DNA of 64,000 bases, taken from the NCBI RefSeq assembly GCF_011065895.1, contig NZ_JAALCR010000010.1:62001-126000 (forward strand). The letters are read 5' to 3'. This DNA is from Paludisphaera rhizosphaerae. Its GTDB lineage: Bacteria; Planctomycetota; Planctomycetia; Isosphaerales; Isosphaeraceae. Every line of letters begins with the position of its first letter. The stretch's first letter is position 1. Positions 16,646 to 25,064 of the stretch are shown piece after piece. The position numbers and the translations under genes are program-made. The notes under the pieces are model-generated. The model saw only the letters and a program-made list of their open reading frames with translations, was not told the origin of the DNA and made no database searches.

Positions 16646-17449
16646 ATGGCTCGTCGCAAAACCCTGCCGGAATCGTTGCGGGCCAAACTTGACCTCGCGG
16701 AGCGGCTCGCTCTGTTGCGTCTGGAATTGTTCGGCGAGCGGGGCGGTCCAGAGATGGCCCGTCGCCTGGGGATTCCGGTTCGCACCTGGTACAACTACGA
16801 AGGCGGGGTGACGGTTCCGGCCGAGGTCGTGCTCAAGATTATCGAGCTGACGTCGGTGGAGCCGACCTGGCTGCTGCGAGGCAAGGGCCCGAAGTTCCGC
16901 CCGGCCGGTCGAGACGACCGCAGCGATGGACCGCCCACGATGATGGTCGGCGCCTTGTTGCGGACCGCCTTGCAGCTTCTGGAAGGAGAAGCCTCCCCCG
17001 AGTTGGGGACGGCGACGGCCCGGTTCCTGGAGTCCGAGAAGTCCCTGGTCGATTCGACCGACGACGACGAGGACGACGAGGACGACGACAAGGAGATCTC
17101 CTCGCATCGCGGCGGGCCGGATGAACTCCGCGCCGGTCGGGGTGAACGCGAGTGGCTGGAGGCTCGCCGCGAGGGCCGCTGTCTGACCGTTCCCGATGCG
17201 GCGATGGAGCCGGTCCTGCCGCGAGGGGCCATGGTCGCCTACACGTCCGAGGAAGAGTCGGCCCGAGAGCTCGACGGCCGAATGGTCGCGGCCTGGATCG
17301 ACGGCCAGCCGATGGTCCGCTGGTTCCAGGACCTGGGCGACCACGGTTTGCTCCGCGCTCAGGACCCCGCCGAGCGGCCGTTCCAGGTCAATCTCGACGA
17401 CGAGCTTCCGCGGATTCGCCGTATCCTCTGGATCGAGGCCGTGCGTTGA
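16646..17449 (+). CDS. helix-turn-helix protein with degenerate S24/LexA-like C-terminal domain
   Basis: A 267-residue DNA-binding regulator. The N-terminal 70 residues are an XRE/CI-type helix-turn-helix (RLALLRLELFGERGG, ARRLGIPVRTWYNYEGGVTVPAEVVLKIIELTSVEPTWLL). A central linker carries an acidic run (STDDDEDDEDDDKE). The C-terminal part has the layout of the LexA/CI S24 domain, but the Ser site (GDSM in active members) reads DAAMEP, Ala186 in place of the Ser, and the Lys site reads MVRW, Arg instead of Lys. The domain therefore should not self-cleave. Likely a transcription factor that senses something other than DNA damage. A GTG at 16592 would give a longer start; I prefer ATG at 16646 as the motif region begins there. 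No target is evident. Confidence 0.8.
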   Translation: MARRKTLPESLRAKLDLAERLALLRLELFGERGGPEMARRLGIPVRTWYNYEGGVTVPAEVVLKIIELTSVEPTWLLRGKGPKFRPAGRDDRSDGPPTMMVGALLRTALQLLEGEASPELGTATARFLESEKSLVDSTDDDEDDEDDDKEISSHRGGPDELRAGRGEREWLEARREGRCLTVPDAAMEPVLPRGAMVAYTSEEESARELDGRMVAAWIDGQPMVRWFQDLGDHGLLRAQDPAERPFQVNLDDELPRIRRILWIEAVR

Positions 17450-17473
17450 GTTGAACCGGCTTTCCCCGCGCGT

Positions 17474-17854
17474 CTACCACGCTAGGTAGTCGTGAAAGCA
17501 GCGCAGTACGAGGATCTTGCCGTCGCCGATCCTCCCCGTGCGCGCATGGTCGGTGATTGCCTTGACCGCCGCCGCCAGGTGTTCCTCCTCCACGAACACG
17601 GTCAATTCCACCTTGGGAAGGAACGAGGTGTTGTACTCGCTTCCCAGGTACTGGTTCAGCCGGTTCTTCTGTCGACCGTACCCCATGGCCTCTCGGACGA
17701 CGCCGCCGAGGATTTCCACCTCTTCCAACGCCGCCAGCACGGCCTGGGCGCGGAACGGCTTCATCAGGGCGATGATCTGCATGGGCCGGCCGGTTCGGAC
17801 CGAATCGTCGTGGCCGGCGGGCTGAGACTCGGGGTCGTCGTCGAACTCGGCCAT
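17474..17854 (-). CDS. PII family nitrogen/carbon signalling protein
   Basis: A PII-type signal transduction protein (GlnB/GlnK superfamily) that binds ATP/ADP and 2-oxoglutarate. The core is recognisable: MQIIALMKPFRAQAVLAALEEVEILGGVVREAMGYGRQKN, then the T-loop NQYLGSEYNTSFLPKVELTVFV with Tyr at both conserved T-loop positions, and ARTGRIGDGKILVL as the B-loop/C-terminal signature. The chosen start (17854) adds 24 residues, MAEFDDDPESQPAGHDDSVRTGRP, before the canonical beginning. The last segment differs from GlnB (CFHDYLAW). No amtB or glnA is adjacent, so its target is unclear. The gene is divergent from the lipoprotein gene. Confidence 0.88.
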   Translation of the reverse strand: MAEFDDDPESQPAGHDDSVRTGRPMQIIALMKPFRAQAVLAALEEVEILGGVVREAMGYGRQKNRLNQYLGSEYNTSFLPKVELTVFVEEEHLAAAVKAITDHARTGRIGDGKILVLRCFHDYLAW

Positions 17855-18030
17855 CGCTCGCTGATCTCCCCGGTCGAACCGCCAAACTCGGCCGCCCGCT
17901 GGCGTCGAACCGGCCAGAGGACTATGATCTGAAAATACCACGATCCGCGGTTCGCCGGGAACGCCCGGGGCCGTCGAACGACCATCCGCGAAGCGAGGCG
18001 GGACGGACGAGACCAGGGGGCCTTTCGGCG

Positions 18031-18780
18031 ATGAAACGCGCACGGGCGATGCTGATCAGCTTCGGGATGCTCATGGCGGTCGGCTGTGGGATGAAGAACT
18101 ACGACTACCGCATCGAGCAGACTCTCGACCGCATGAAGTACGAGAAGCGGCTCGACGAGAACCTGGCCGCCCCGATCGCCAAGGGGAAGCTTGAGGAGGA
18201 GGGCATCTTCATCAGGCCCCCCAAAGGTCTGAGCGGGCCGACCCAGACGTTCCAGTTCGCTGCGCTCGAGCCGAACCAGTTCGATCTGGCGAACACCTTC
18301 CTGGAAGGTGAGAAGCAGAGCCTCCACGTCCTCGTCTGGCATGACAAGCCCAAAGTGCCCGCCAAGAAGGGGGCCGATGCTCAGGCCCAGCCGGCGCCTC
18401 GCGGCGACTTCGAGGCGTTCAAGCAGATGGTCGTCGACATGATCCGCAACGCCAGCGGCGCGGAACTCGACCTCTCCCAGTTCAAGCAGGAGACGAAGCA
18501 GGTCAAGGACCGTCGGCAGTCCAACGCCTTCCTGACGAAGACCCTCGACCTGAACGCCAAGGAGATGCAGATCTACCTGTACGGCTCCAAGGCGTCGCCC
18601 TACAAGATCGCCCTGATCTTCGAGTATCCGAAGGCCGAGAAGAACGCCGTGGCCCCCAAGATCGGCCTCTGCCTCGAGAACTTCCTGGTCGGCGAACCTG
18701 CCCGCCTGGCTTTCAGCGGCGGCGAGTCCGAGGAAGGCGGCGAGGGGGGCGAAGGCGGTGAGGCCGCTCCGCCCATTTGA
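18031..18780 (+). CDS. hypothetical lipoprotein
   Basis: A 249-residue predicted lipoprotein of unknown function. It begins MKRARAMLISFGMLMAVGCGMKNYDYRIEQTLDRMKYEKRLD, where AVGC is the likely lipobox and the Cys would be lipidated. The mature part is charged and helical, followed by a beta-type region (LHVLVWHDKP, MQIYLYGSKASPYKIALIFEYPK), and ends in a Glu/Gly repeat (ESEEGGEGGEGGEA). That composition resembles other planctomycete lipoproteins of unknown role near signalling genes. It is divergent from the PII gene, and a perfect 10-base hairpin follows its stop. Confidence 0.82.
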   Translation: MKRARAMLISFGMLMAVGCGMKNYDYRIEQTLDRMKYEKRLDENLAAPIAKGKLEEEGIFIRPPKGLSGPTQTFQFAALEPNQFDLANTFLEGEKQSLHVLVWHDKPKVPAKKGADAQAQPAPRGDFEAFKQMVVDMIRNASGAELDLSQFKQETKQVKDRRQSNAFLTKTLDLNAKEMQIYLYGSKASPYKIALIFEYPKAEKNAVAPKIGLCLENFLVGEPARLAFSGGESEEGGEGGEGGEAAPPI

Positions 18781-18809
18781 ACCGGACCGTCGAAATCACG
18801 GGCGTATCC

Positions 18810-18833
18810 GGCCGACCGTTTCCACGGTCGGCC
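18810..18833. terminator. hairpin after the lipoprotein gene
   Basis: A perfect 10-base inverted repeat, GGCCGACCGT and its complement, with a 4-base TTCC loop, starts 30 bases after the lipoprotein stop. No clear T-tract follows, so termination without a U-run or RNA stabilisation is possible. Confidence 0.5.
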
Positions 18834-18945
18834 GCACCCGGCTGTTTCGACGTATCTCCAACGCCCCCAGAAAGCCGAAGGCTGTACAGCCTACCCCTCG
18901 CCATAAGCGTTGAGTTCAGGCGTCGGCCGCTCGCCGCGCGCGGAA

Positions 18946-18980
18946 GACCGACCGCAGCCCCAGGTTGGGCCCGGTCGGTC
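18946..18980 (-). terminator. imperfect hairpin after csrA
   Basis: GACCGACCG (18946-18954) pairs with CGGTCGGTC (18972-18980), with an inner CCCA/TGGG stem in the 17-base loop. On the minus strand it lies 28 bases past the csrA stop and is followed by only TTCC, so it is a weak terminator candidate. Confidence 0.4.
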
Positions 18981-19007
18981 GTGGTCGAGAATTCTCAATG
19001 AGTGGAG

Positions 19008-19214
19008 TCAGGAGGTCGTCGAGACCTCGAGCGTCAGTTCGGCGTTCGCGAAGCCTTCCTCGGCCGCTTCAAGCAGCTCGCCGCGGAGGATCCGGACGTT
19101 CTGAGGGGCTTCGATCCCGATCCGGACCTGATTTCCCTCGACGCGCACCACGGTGATCCGGACCTCTTCGCCGATCACCACCGACTGCAACGCTTTGCGG
19201 CTGAGCACCAACAT
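19008..19214 (-). CDS. csrA: carbon storage regulator CsrA (RsmA)
   Basis: CsrA is a dimeric RNA-binding protein that represses or activates translation by binding GGA motifs near ribosome sites. The 68-residue protein starts MLVLSRKALQSVVIGEEVRITVVRV and continues RIGIEAPQNVRILRGEL, the conserved CsrA core, including the Arg of NVRILR that contacts RNA. The C-terminus (EEGFANAELTLEVSTTS) is longer than in Escherichia coli. The chosen ATG has a perfect AAGGAGGT ribosome site, and the frame upstream lacks family character. No flagellar genes are nearby, so it is an orphan. Its ribosome site overlaps a near-consensus CsrA binding site. Confidence 0.95.
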   Translation of the reverse strand: MLVLSRKALQSVVIGEEVRITVVRVEGNQVRIGIEAPQNVRILRGELLEAAEEGFANAELTLEVSTTS

Positions 19215-19219
19215 AACTG

Positions 19220-19229
19220 ACCTCCTTGT
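19220..19229 (-). promoter_or_regulatory. csrA: possible CsrA autoregulatory site overlapping the csrA ribosome site
   Basis: On the minus strand the leader reads ACAAGGAGGT ending 5 nt before the csrA ATG. This fits the CsrA binding core ACARGGAxGU (one base off the full SELEX consensus), with the GGA inside the Shine-Dalgarno sequence. CsrA bound here would block its own translation. Binding is inferred. Confidence 0.5.
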
Positions 19230-19547
19230 CTTCACCAATCGCCCTGGAGTCCAACCCAGCTGTCTGGCGTTTCCATTTCCGCCTTCACCTGATACGACGA
19301 AGTTCAGGCCCGGGCGACGACAGGTTTTCCCCTCAATCCGAGGGATTTTCATCACACCCGACATCCCCGATTACGCCGACGATCCCAGGATTGTTCGTGA
19401 AGTCAGGACATGCGGGTGGATCCATGACCCACGACGGTCGTCGTCGCGTATCGACGCAAACCTTGTTCCCGCCTGGGCTTTGCTCTCTGGCCGAAACCGA
19501 ATGCGGCTCGGTTGCCTCGGATGAAGTAGACCCTTAGGGAGGGCGCC
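19230..19547. other. gene-free intergenic region
   Basis: About 320 bases between csrA (minus) and the DUF1570 gene (plus). I see no gene or RNA, and no pair of promoter hexamers that I would trust. It presumably carries the csrA promoter and the DUF1570 promoter. Confidence 0.4.
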
Positions 19548-21047
19548 TTGGCACCCCTCATTCACCGACCGAAAGCGTTGCGATTTCAAGGGATCTGCGT
19601 CGTCTTGCTATTTCTGGCGGTCGGCCTCCCTTCGACTCACGCCGACTTGATCTATTTCCGGAGTGGCGGGCGCATCCAGGCCAAGGCCGTGGTGGCGGGG
19701 GGGAACGTGGAGATCGAGGTCGGCGGCCGGCCGTTCGCTTTCCGACCGGAGGATTTCGAGAAGCGGGTCGAGGGTTTCATCCCGGCTGCCGAGTGGGAAG
19801 GCCGGCGACGAGAGCTGGCGTCCCGGACGCCTGCCGAACGTTTCGCTGGCGCGTGGTGGGCTTTGGAGAACGGCCTGGTGGACGAGGCCGTCGAGGAGCT
19901 GAGGCGAATTCACGAGGCGGCACCCGACCACGAACCGACGAGGAGGATGGTCGCGGTGGCGGACCGGTTGAAATCGCCCTGCGAGGATCCCAACTTCGAG
20001 CCGTTCCGCCAGGCGCTGGGAGTGCCGATGCGGGTCGCGCGAGGTTCGCACGTCGTCCTTTTGCACCAGCATCCGGAAGACGAGGCGACGGAGCGGGTCG
20101 CGTTTCTGGAGCGGGTGACAACGGCTTTTCACCTCGTTTTCGCCGGCGCTGGGCTCTCGTTGGAGACGCCCCGGCGTCGCCTAGTTTTCGCCTGGTTCGA
20201 GGACAAGAGCGACTATCGAGCGTTTCTCGTCTCACATGACGCGGGAGCCTTCGCCTCGACCCGGGGCTATTTCCACCCGACCTGGAACGCCGTGCTCATC
20301 TACGACGCCCGCTCCAGCGACCTTCAGCGCCAGGATCGGGCGACGTTCGCGAAGCGTCGCGAGGAACTGGCGGTGTTTCGGACCTCGCTGGAGAAACTGC
20401 CGGCCAACGGCCGGTTTCGGGTATCCCTCTCAGGCGAGCGGCCTCGCGTTATGGGCCGCACCGAGGCTCGCCCCCTGGCTGACCGCCTCGAACGGGACGT
20501 CCGGCGCGGGGAGCTGTTGCTGGAAGCCGAGCGACGGGCCTACGACGAGGGGATCACGGCCCACGAGATGGTCCACCTGCTCGCCGCCGACAGCGGGCTG
20601 CTGCCGCGACACGACGCCTTCCCGCTCTGGCTCCAGGAGGGACTGGCGATGCAGTTCGAGGTCGTCCGAGGCGGACGATGGGCGGGGATCGGCCGTCCCC
20701 ACGACATCCGCCTCCCCGACTGGCGGAAGATCCACCCAGCGCCCGCTTTGGAGCCGCTGCTCCAGGATGGCGGCCTTGGCCGGGGCTACAGCCGCGATCC
20801 TTACGTCGCGTCCTGGGCGCTCGTCTATTTCCTCCGCGCTCGCAAGGGGGACCAGTTCATCCGATTCCTCGATCTCCTCCGCGGCCCCGAAACCGTCCCA
20901 TCCCAGGAAGCCTTTCGGCGAGCCTTCGGCGACGACCTCGCCTCGCTGGAACGTGAGTGGCGGGAATACCTTGCCGCCGCACAGACGCCTCTGGAACATC
21001 ACCAACCGCACCCGCCCACTCCCTTGGAAATCCGTCCTGCGGATTGA
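19548..21047 (+). CDS. DUF1570-type exported putative metallopeptidase
   Basis: A 499-residue protein. After a signal sequence (hydrophobic ICVVLLFLAVGLPSTHA) comes a small beta segment, DLIYFRSGGRIQAKAVVAGG, typical of planctomycete exported proteins. The C-terminal half matches the DUF1570 layout: an HExxH-like zinc motif in ITAHEMVHLLAAD (His-Glu-Met-Val-His) followed by FPLWLQEGLAMQFE, with the downstream Glu as candidate third ligand as in gluzincins. A final segment (DPYVASWALVYFLRARKGDQFIRFLDLL) is helical. The substrate is unknown. The start is a TTG at 19548 preceded by AGGGAGGG, since no ATG opens the frame. Peptidase activity is inferred from HExxH only. Confidence 0.85.
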   Translation: MAPLIHRPKALRFQGICVVLLFLAVGLPSTHADLIYFRSGGRIQAKAVVAGGNVEIEVGGRPFAFRPEDFEKRVEGFIPAAEWEGRRRELASRTPAERFAGAWWALENGLVDEAVEELRRIHEAAPDHEPTRRMVAVADRLKSPCEDPNFEPFRQALGVPMRVARGSHVVLLHQHPEDEATERVAFLERVTTAFHLVFAGAGLSLETPRRRLVFAWFEDKSDYRAFLVSHDAGAFASTRGYFHPTWNAVLIYDARSSDLQRQDRATFAKRREELAVFRTSLEKLPANGRFRVSLSGERPRVMGRTEARPLADRLERDVRRGELLLEAERRAYDEGITAHEMVHLLAADSGLLPRHDAFPLWLQEGLAMQFEVVRGGRWAGIGRPHDIRLPDWRKIHPAPALEPLLQDGGLGRGYSRDPYVASWALVYFLRARKGDQFIRFLDLLRGPETVPSQEAFRRAFGDDLASLEREWREYLAAAQTPLEHHQPHPPTPLEIRPAD

Positions 21048-21052
21048 TGCGG

Positions 21053-21080
21053 TTGACAGATTCTCCCAGGCCGCTATGAT
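21053..21080 (+). promoter_or_regulatory. sigma-70 promoter of tRNA-Pro
   Basis: A near-consensus pair, TTGACA (21053-21058) and TATGAT (21075-21080) with a 16-base spacer, starts 6 bases after the DUF1570 stop and 24 bases before the tRNA gene. Confidence 0.85.
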
Positions 21081-21103
21081 GCTCTTCACGCAACACGCAG
21101 TAA

Positions 21104-21178
21104 CGGGGCGTAGCTCAGCTTGGCTAGAGCGCACGGTTCGGGTCCGTGAGGCCGGAGGTTCAAATCCTCTCGCCCCGA
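21104..21178 (+). tRNA. tRNA-Pro (anticodon CGG)
   Basis: A complete cloverleaf of 75 nt. The acceptor stem pairs CGGGGCG with CGCCCCG, the D arm is GCTC-AGCTTGGCTA-GAGC, the anticodon stem is CACGG/CCGTG with loop TTCGGGT (anticodon CGG), and the T arm contains GGAGGTTCAAATCCTCT. The discriminator is A and CCA is not encoded. Confidence 0.95.
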
Positions 21179-21193
21179 TTAGTCCGCAGTAAG

Positions 21194-21240
21194 AATCCCG
21201 CCAACGGTCGCATTGACGACTGTCGGCGGGATTTGTGCGT
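21194..21240 (+). terminator. Rho-independent terminator after tRNA-Pro
   Basis: AATCCCGCC (21194-21202) pairs with GGCGGGATT (21225-21233), and an inner 7-base stem closes over loop CATTGA. The T-rich TTGTGCGTTT follows. It also lies downstream of the minus-strand DUF1801 gene, so it may work in both directions. Confidence 0.8.
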
Positions 21241-21282
21241 TTACGAGGCTTTGCTCGTATCCATCTCGCCGGCCAGGGATGA

Positions 21283-22215
21283 TCAGGCAAGCCAGCCGGG
21301 CGTTTCGGCGGCCTGTTTCACCCAGGCTTCCATCTGCTGCTCGTCGAGCGGATCGTTCTCGTAGACGTCGATCCAGCGAGCCTCCTTGCTGCGTTCCGTC
21401 CCGCCGGGCGGGATTGGGTGCAGGGACGTCCCCTTGAAGAAGGTGACTTTGACGTATCGCGTGAAGACGTGGAACGACAGGAACCAGCCCTGGTTCTCAA
21501 CCCCGTAGAACGGTGAGTTCCACTTCACGGCCTTCTGCACGCTCGGGACGGTCCGCTCGATCAGCGCATCGAGTCGTCTCCCGAGGTCGCTTTTCCAGTC
21601 GGGCATCGCGGCGATATAAGCCTGGACGGGAGCGTCGCCGTCCGCCTTGGCGATCTGAGGGTTGCCGCCCGACAGGAGAGGGACCGCAGCGTTTTGGCTT
21701 TCGGGCTTCTTGATCGCCCCAGCCGCCTTCCCGGGAGCCTTGGCCTTCGCGCCTGGCTTGGATTTCGACCGGAGGTTCTCCGCAACCGCGGCTTTGATCA
21801 ACGCCCTGAACGCGGCGGCGTTGAGCGTTTCACCCTCGCGTATGTCGATCGCCCGCCGGGTGTTCCCCACCAGGCTGGAGTTGAAGAGCCCGTGCGGGTC
21901 TTCGACGGAAGCGCCTCGGGCGAAGGTCAGTTTGACGACCTGTTTGTAGGTCTCTCCCGTGCAGAGGTTCCCAGCGTGAGACCAGACGGGCGTGCCCATC
22001 CATTTCCACTCTTCTACCACGTCCGGATCCGCCTCGTGGATCAGGCGACGGACCTCGGTGAGCGTCTCGGCCCGCCAGTCGCCGAGGGACTGGAGTCGCT
22101 CGTCGATAAGCCCAGAGGCTTCTGCTCCGATCGCGGGTTTCGCTCCGGTGTCCGGATCGGCTTTCACACTCGGCTTGGCTGATTCCTTGGCCGTCGGCTT
22201 CTTGCCTCCAGGCAT
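21283..22215 (-). CDS. tandem DUF1801 (YdhG/YdeI-like) protein
   Basis: A 310-residue protein with two DUF1801-type domains. The first (about 35-140) has the family run LIHEADPDVVEEWKWMGTPVWSHAGNLCTGETYKQVVKLTFARGA. The second (about 195-305) has VQAYIAAMPDWKSDLGRRLDALI, VKWNSPFYGVENQGWFLSFHVFTRYVKVTFFKGTSL. A Lys/Ala-rich linker joins them, and the N-terminus is Lys-rich. In Bacillus the related YdhG/Fra protein is an iron chaperone, but most members have no known function. The fused double form suggests a built-in pseudo-dimer. No iron-related neighbours are present. Domain calls are confident; role is not. Confidence 0.88.
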   Translation of the reverse strand: MPGGKKPTAKESAKPSVKADPDTGAKPAIGAEASGLIDERLQSLGDWRAETLTEVRRLIHEADPDVVEEWKWMGTPVWSHAGNLCTGETYKQVVKLTFARGASVEDPHGLFNSSLVGNTRRAIDIREGETLNAAAFRALIKAAVAENLRSKSKPGAKAKAPGKAAGAIKKPESQNAAVPLLSGGNPQIAKADGDAPVQAYIAAMPDWKSDLGRRLDALIERTVPSVQKAVKWNSPFYGVENQGWFLSFHVFTRYVKVTFFKGTSLHPIPPGGTERSKEARWIDVYENDPLDEQQMEAWVKQAAETPGWLA

Positions 22216-22254
22216 CGATCTTCCCTTCTGTTCGAGCGTTACTGGGGAGGAGGC

Positions 22255-24855
22255 TCAGCGGCCGATCTCGATCTCGTACCAAAGGGTCTTCGCCTCGGGC
22301 CCGATCGTTATCCTTGAGCCTTCGCCGGCTGATTCGGCCTTGAGCGGGGCGTTGAGTCGGCGTTGGCCTTTTTCGTCGAGCGGCCAGGCTCTGACCTTGG
22401 ATGCGGCGGCCGGGAGCTCGATGACGGCGGGGATTCCCTCGACGAGGGAGGAACCCTTGCCCCAATCTGTGCCGATGGTGGTGCGGGCGGCGTCGCGCCA
22501 CTTCATGCCGACGTTGCCGGCGTCGCCGGTGGCGGTCAGCAGGATGCGGCCTGGGGAGCGGAAGTCGGGGCCGTCGATCGCGGTCAGGGTGACGGCGGCC
22601 CAATCCTGGCGGTTGGGCTTTGGGGTGATCGTCACGTCGCCCAGTCGCGCCGGACCGGCCTTGATTGAGCCGATGAATGCCTTGGACCGCTTGGCGTCGA
22701 TCGACAGGTGCCCCAGCTTCTCGTCGGTGCCTGGCTGCCAGGCGAAGGTCCGGCCGTCGTCGGGTTCGGTCGCTTCGGCTGGAGAATGCCAACCGAGCGA
22801 AATCCCGACGTATCGCGTCAGCGCCTGCTCCTTGGTCAGTCCGAACGCCTCACCGCCGAGTCCCCAGGCACCCTTGAGCCGGCTGGCTTCGATCCAGTCG
22901 TTCGTGGTGGGGGTAGCGATCGCCGTCTGCGTGGCTCGCGGCACGTCGCCGCGGATGAACATCGCGGCGGCGGCCGGGAGCGTGGCCATCTTGGCGGGGT
23001 TTTGGTCCACGTCGAAAAAGCTCGTGATTCGGCCGGTTCCCCACTCGTCGTTGCCGCGGTGGCTGTAGGCGAACAGGAAGACCGCGTCCCAGTCCTGTCG
23101 CGCCGCATAGGCGGCGATGATCGGGGCCGTCTCCGAGCCGTAGGTGTTGGGCGCGGAGTGATTGTACTCGGTGCAGAGGAACGGCTTGCCGACTACCCGC
23201 GAGAGACCCAGGCGGGGCAGTGTGCCGCCGTCGGCTCGACCAGCCATCGGGACGTTGTTGATCGTCCAGTCGTTCTGGTCCCACTGGCGATGTGGGAACC
23301 TCGGGTGCTGCCAGTACGAGTGCGAATCGATCGCGTCGAGCTTCGCCTGCACCGGCGCGGGGCTCCAGCCCATCTGGGTCCCCAGCACCACGCACTTCAC
23401 GCCCAGATCTTCTTTGACGAATCGATACATGCCCGACCAGTAATCGTCCTCCAGCTTCCAGAGGAAGCGGATCCAGTCGGACTGAGCTTCCGGCGTGCGG
23501 ACGCCGAAATCGCGATGCCGGAGCCACGCGACCTTCCCGAGGCCCTCGCCCGGTCGCAGGCCCATCACGCCTCCCTCAGCCAGCGAGACGTCGTCGATCT
23601 CCAGCGTCAGCTTTTTGTCTCCTAGTCCCGAAAACGAGATCCGCCCGTTCTCGTCGGCCTCGGCGGGGCGGAAGACCATCTCCACTGTCTTCCACTCGGA
23701 CGTCAGGTCCTGCTGGACGCTCCAAAGCTGCTTCCAGGGAGCGTGAGCCTGCATCGCATTGATGGACAACTTCGCCGGCTCGTTGGTGCGGGCCCGGAAA
23801 CGGAGGGTGTAGGGCGTGTCCGGCTTGAAGCGAAGACCCGGCTGGTTGAACTGGATGTGCCACGATTGTTCGGCGGGTTGCTCGACGATGAGTTTCAGCC
23901 GGCCTTCGGTCGTCTCATGGCGGGCCTTGCCGCTGTGCTGCTCGAAGTTCCAGCCGGCGACGTCGCGGTCGAACGAGCCGTTCTTGAGGATCTCCGGCCC
24001 CTTCGCGACCTCCTTCACCGACCAAGCCCGGCGCATGGCGGCGTCGGACTTGTATTTGTCGGTCAGGAAGGCGTTCCAGCGCTTTTGCATGTCGGCCGAG
24101 TATGGGTCGGGCATGTCGTCGAGGCGGTTGCCGGACCAGTCCTGGAAGAGGGCGTTCTCGTTGTTGATCTCGACGATCGCGACGGCCGGCTCGTCGGCGT
24201 ATCGGGTTTTGGTGTAGGGGTTGACGTGGTGGAGCAGGTCGCGGGCGTACTGCTTCTGGTCCTCGATCATCGCCGCGTCGACGTTGTCGATCCCCTTGAA
24301 GTAGCTCGGCATGCCGGGCCACTCGGGACGATCGGGGTACTTGCGGCCGACGTGCAGGTTGAGATTCGCGTAGACTCCGTGCTCCTTGAGCCTGGCGATC
24401 AGGTAGTCGAGCCGTTCCAACCGCTCCGGGTCGATCGTCTTGCGGTCGGCCTTCACCAGACCGTTCGGCGAGGCGGAGGTGTCCATGTGGTGGAACCGGA
24501 CGCAGTTGATCCCAAACTTGGCCATCCGCGCGGCGAGCTTGTCGGCCGCGTCGTGGCTGGGGAAGTTGGCCCCGAAGCAGAGGTTGACGCCGAAGAAACG
24601 GACTCGACGGTCCCCCGCGTAAAGGTGCCCGTTTCGGGCCTGGACCGGACCGTCCTTGCCGGCGGGCTTCGGCAAGAGGTCGCTGACGTTCGTCACCCCC
24701 GCCGAGGCGTCGTCCCACGGCAGGACGAAGGGGATCATCCCCTCGCCGGCCTTCAACGGCTGAGGCGTTCCGACGTCCTGAGCGTGGACGTTCGCCGCCG
24801 TCAACGCTCCAGCAAGCACCGCCGCGCTTCCCCACCACGACTTCATGCGAACCAT
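22255..24855 (-). CDS. exported clan GH-A glycoside hydrolase with internal carbohydrate-binding domain
   Basis: An 866-residue secreted glycosidase. After a signal peptide (MVRMKSWWGSAAVLAGALTAANVHAQ) comes the TIM barrel: FFGVNLCFGANFP, NCVRFHHMD and VEINNENAL, where the Glu of NEN is the acid/base of clan GH-A. Around residues 300-425 there is a CBM4/9-type beta-sandwich (EILKNGSFDRDVAGWNF ... DVSLAEGG) inserted between barrel strands. The barrel resumes with WIRFLWKLEDDYWSGM, and CTEYNHSAPN holds the likely nucleophile Glu. A beta-sandwich closes the C-terminus. The exact GH family and substrate are not clear; a plant or algal polysaccharide is likely. The first ATG has GGAGG about 6 nt upstream. 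Confidence 0.88.
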   Translation of the reverse strand: MVRMKSWWGSAAVLAGALTAANVHAQDVGTPQPLKAGEGMIPFVLPWDDASAGVTNVSDLLPKPAGKDGPVQARNGHLYAGDRRVRFFGVNLCFGANFPSHDAADKLAARMAKFGINCVRFHHMDTSASPNGLVKADRKTIDPERLERLDYLIARLKEHGVYANLNLHVGRKYPDRPEWPGMPSYFKGIDNVDAAMIEDQKQYARDLLHHVNPYTKTRYADEPAVAIVEINNENALFQDWSGNRLDDMPDPYSADMQKRWNAFLTDKYKSDAAMRRAWSVKEVAKGPEILKNGSFDRDVAGWNFEQHSGKARHETTEGRLKLIVEQPAEQSWHIQFNQPGLRFKPDTPYTLRFRARTNEPAKLSINAMQAHAPWKQLWSVQQDLTSEWKTVEMVFRPAEADENGRISFSGLGDKKLTLEIDDVSLAEGGVMGLRPGEGLGKVAWLRHRDFGVRTPEAQSDWIRFLWKLEDDYWSGMYRFVKEDLGVKCVVLGTQMGWSPAPVQAKLDAIDSHSYWQHPRFPHRQWDQNDWTINNVPMAGRADGGTLPRLGLSRVVGKPFLCTEYNHSAPNTYGSETAPIIAAYAARQDWDAVFLFAYSHRGNDEWGTGRITSFFDVDQNPAKMATLPAAAAMFIRGDVPRATQTAIATPTTNDWIEASRLKGAWGLGGEAFGLTKEQALTRYVGISLGWHSPAEATEPDDGRTFAWQPGTDEKLGHLSIDAKRSKAFIGSIKAGPARLGDVTITPKPNRQDWAAVTLTAIDGPDFRSPGRILLTATGDAGNVGMKWRDAARTTIGTDWGKGSSLVEGIPAVIELPAAASKVRAWPLDEKGQRRLNAPLKAESAGEGSRITIGPEAKTLWYEIEIGR

Positions 24856-25064
24856 GATCGGACCTCCCGAGTATCGACTCTCCTGAGTCGACAGCGCCTT
24901 GGCGGCCGAATCAACCCCCCGGCGGCGGCGGCCGGGTGAGTCGCCTGCCCTTCTGAAAAAAGATTTACGGAGCTGGTCCGTACGGGACTATGATTGCGAC
25001 CGCGCGTTCGTCATTGATTCGACGTCCTTGAAGCGCTCTTCAAGAGCATTGCGGGAGGCTCGCG

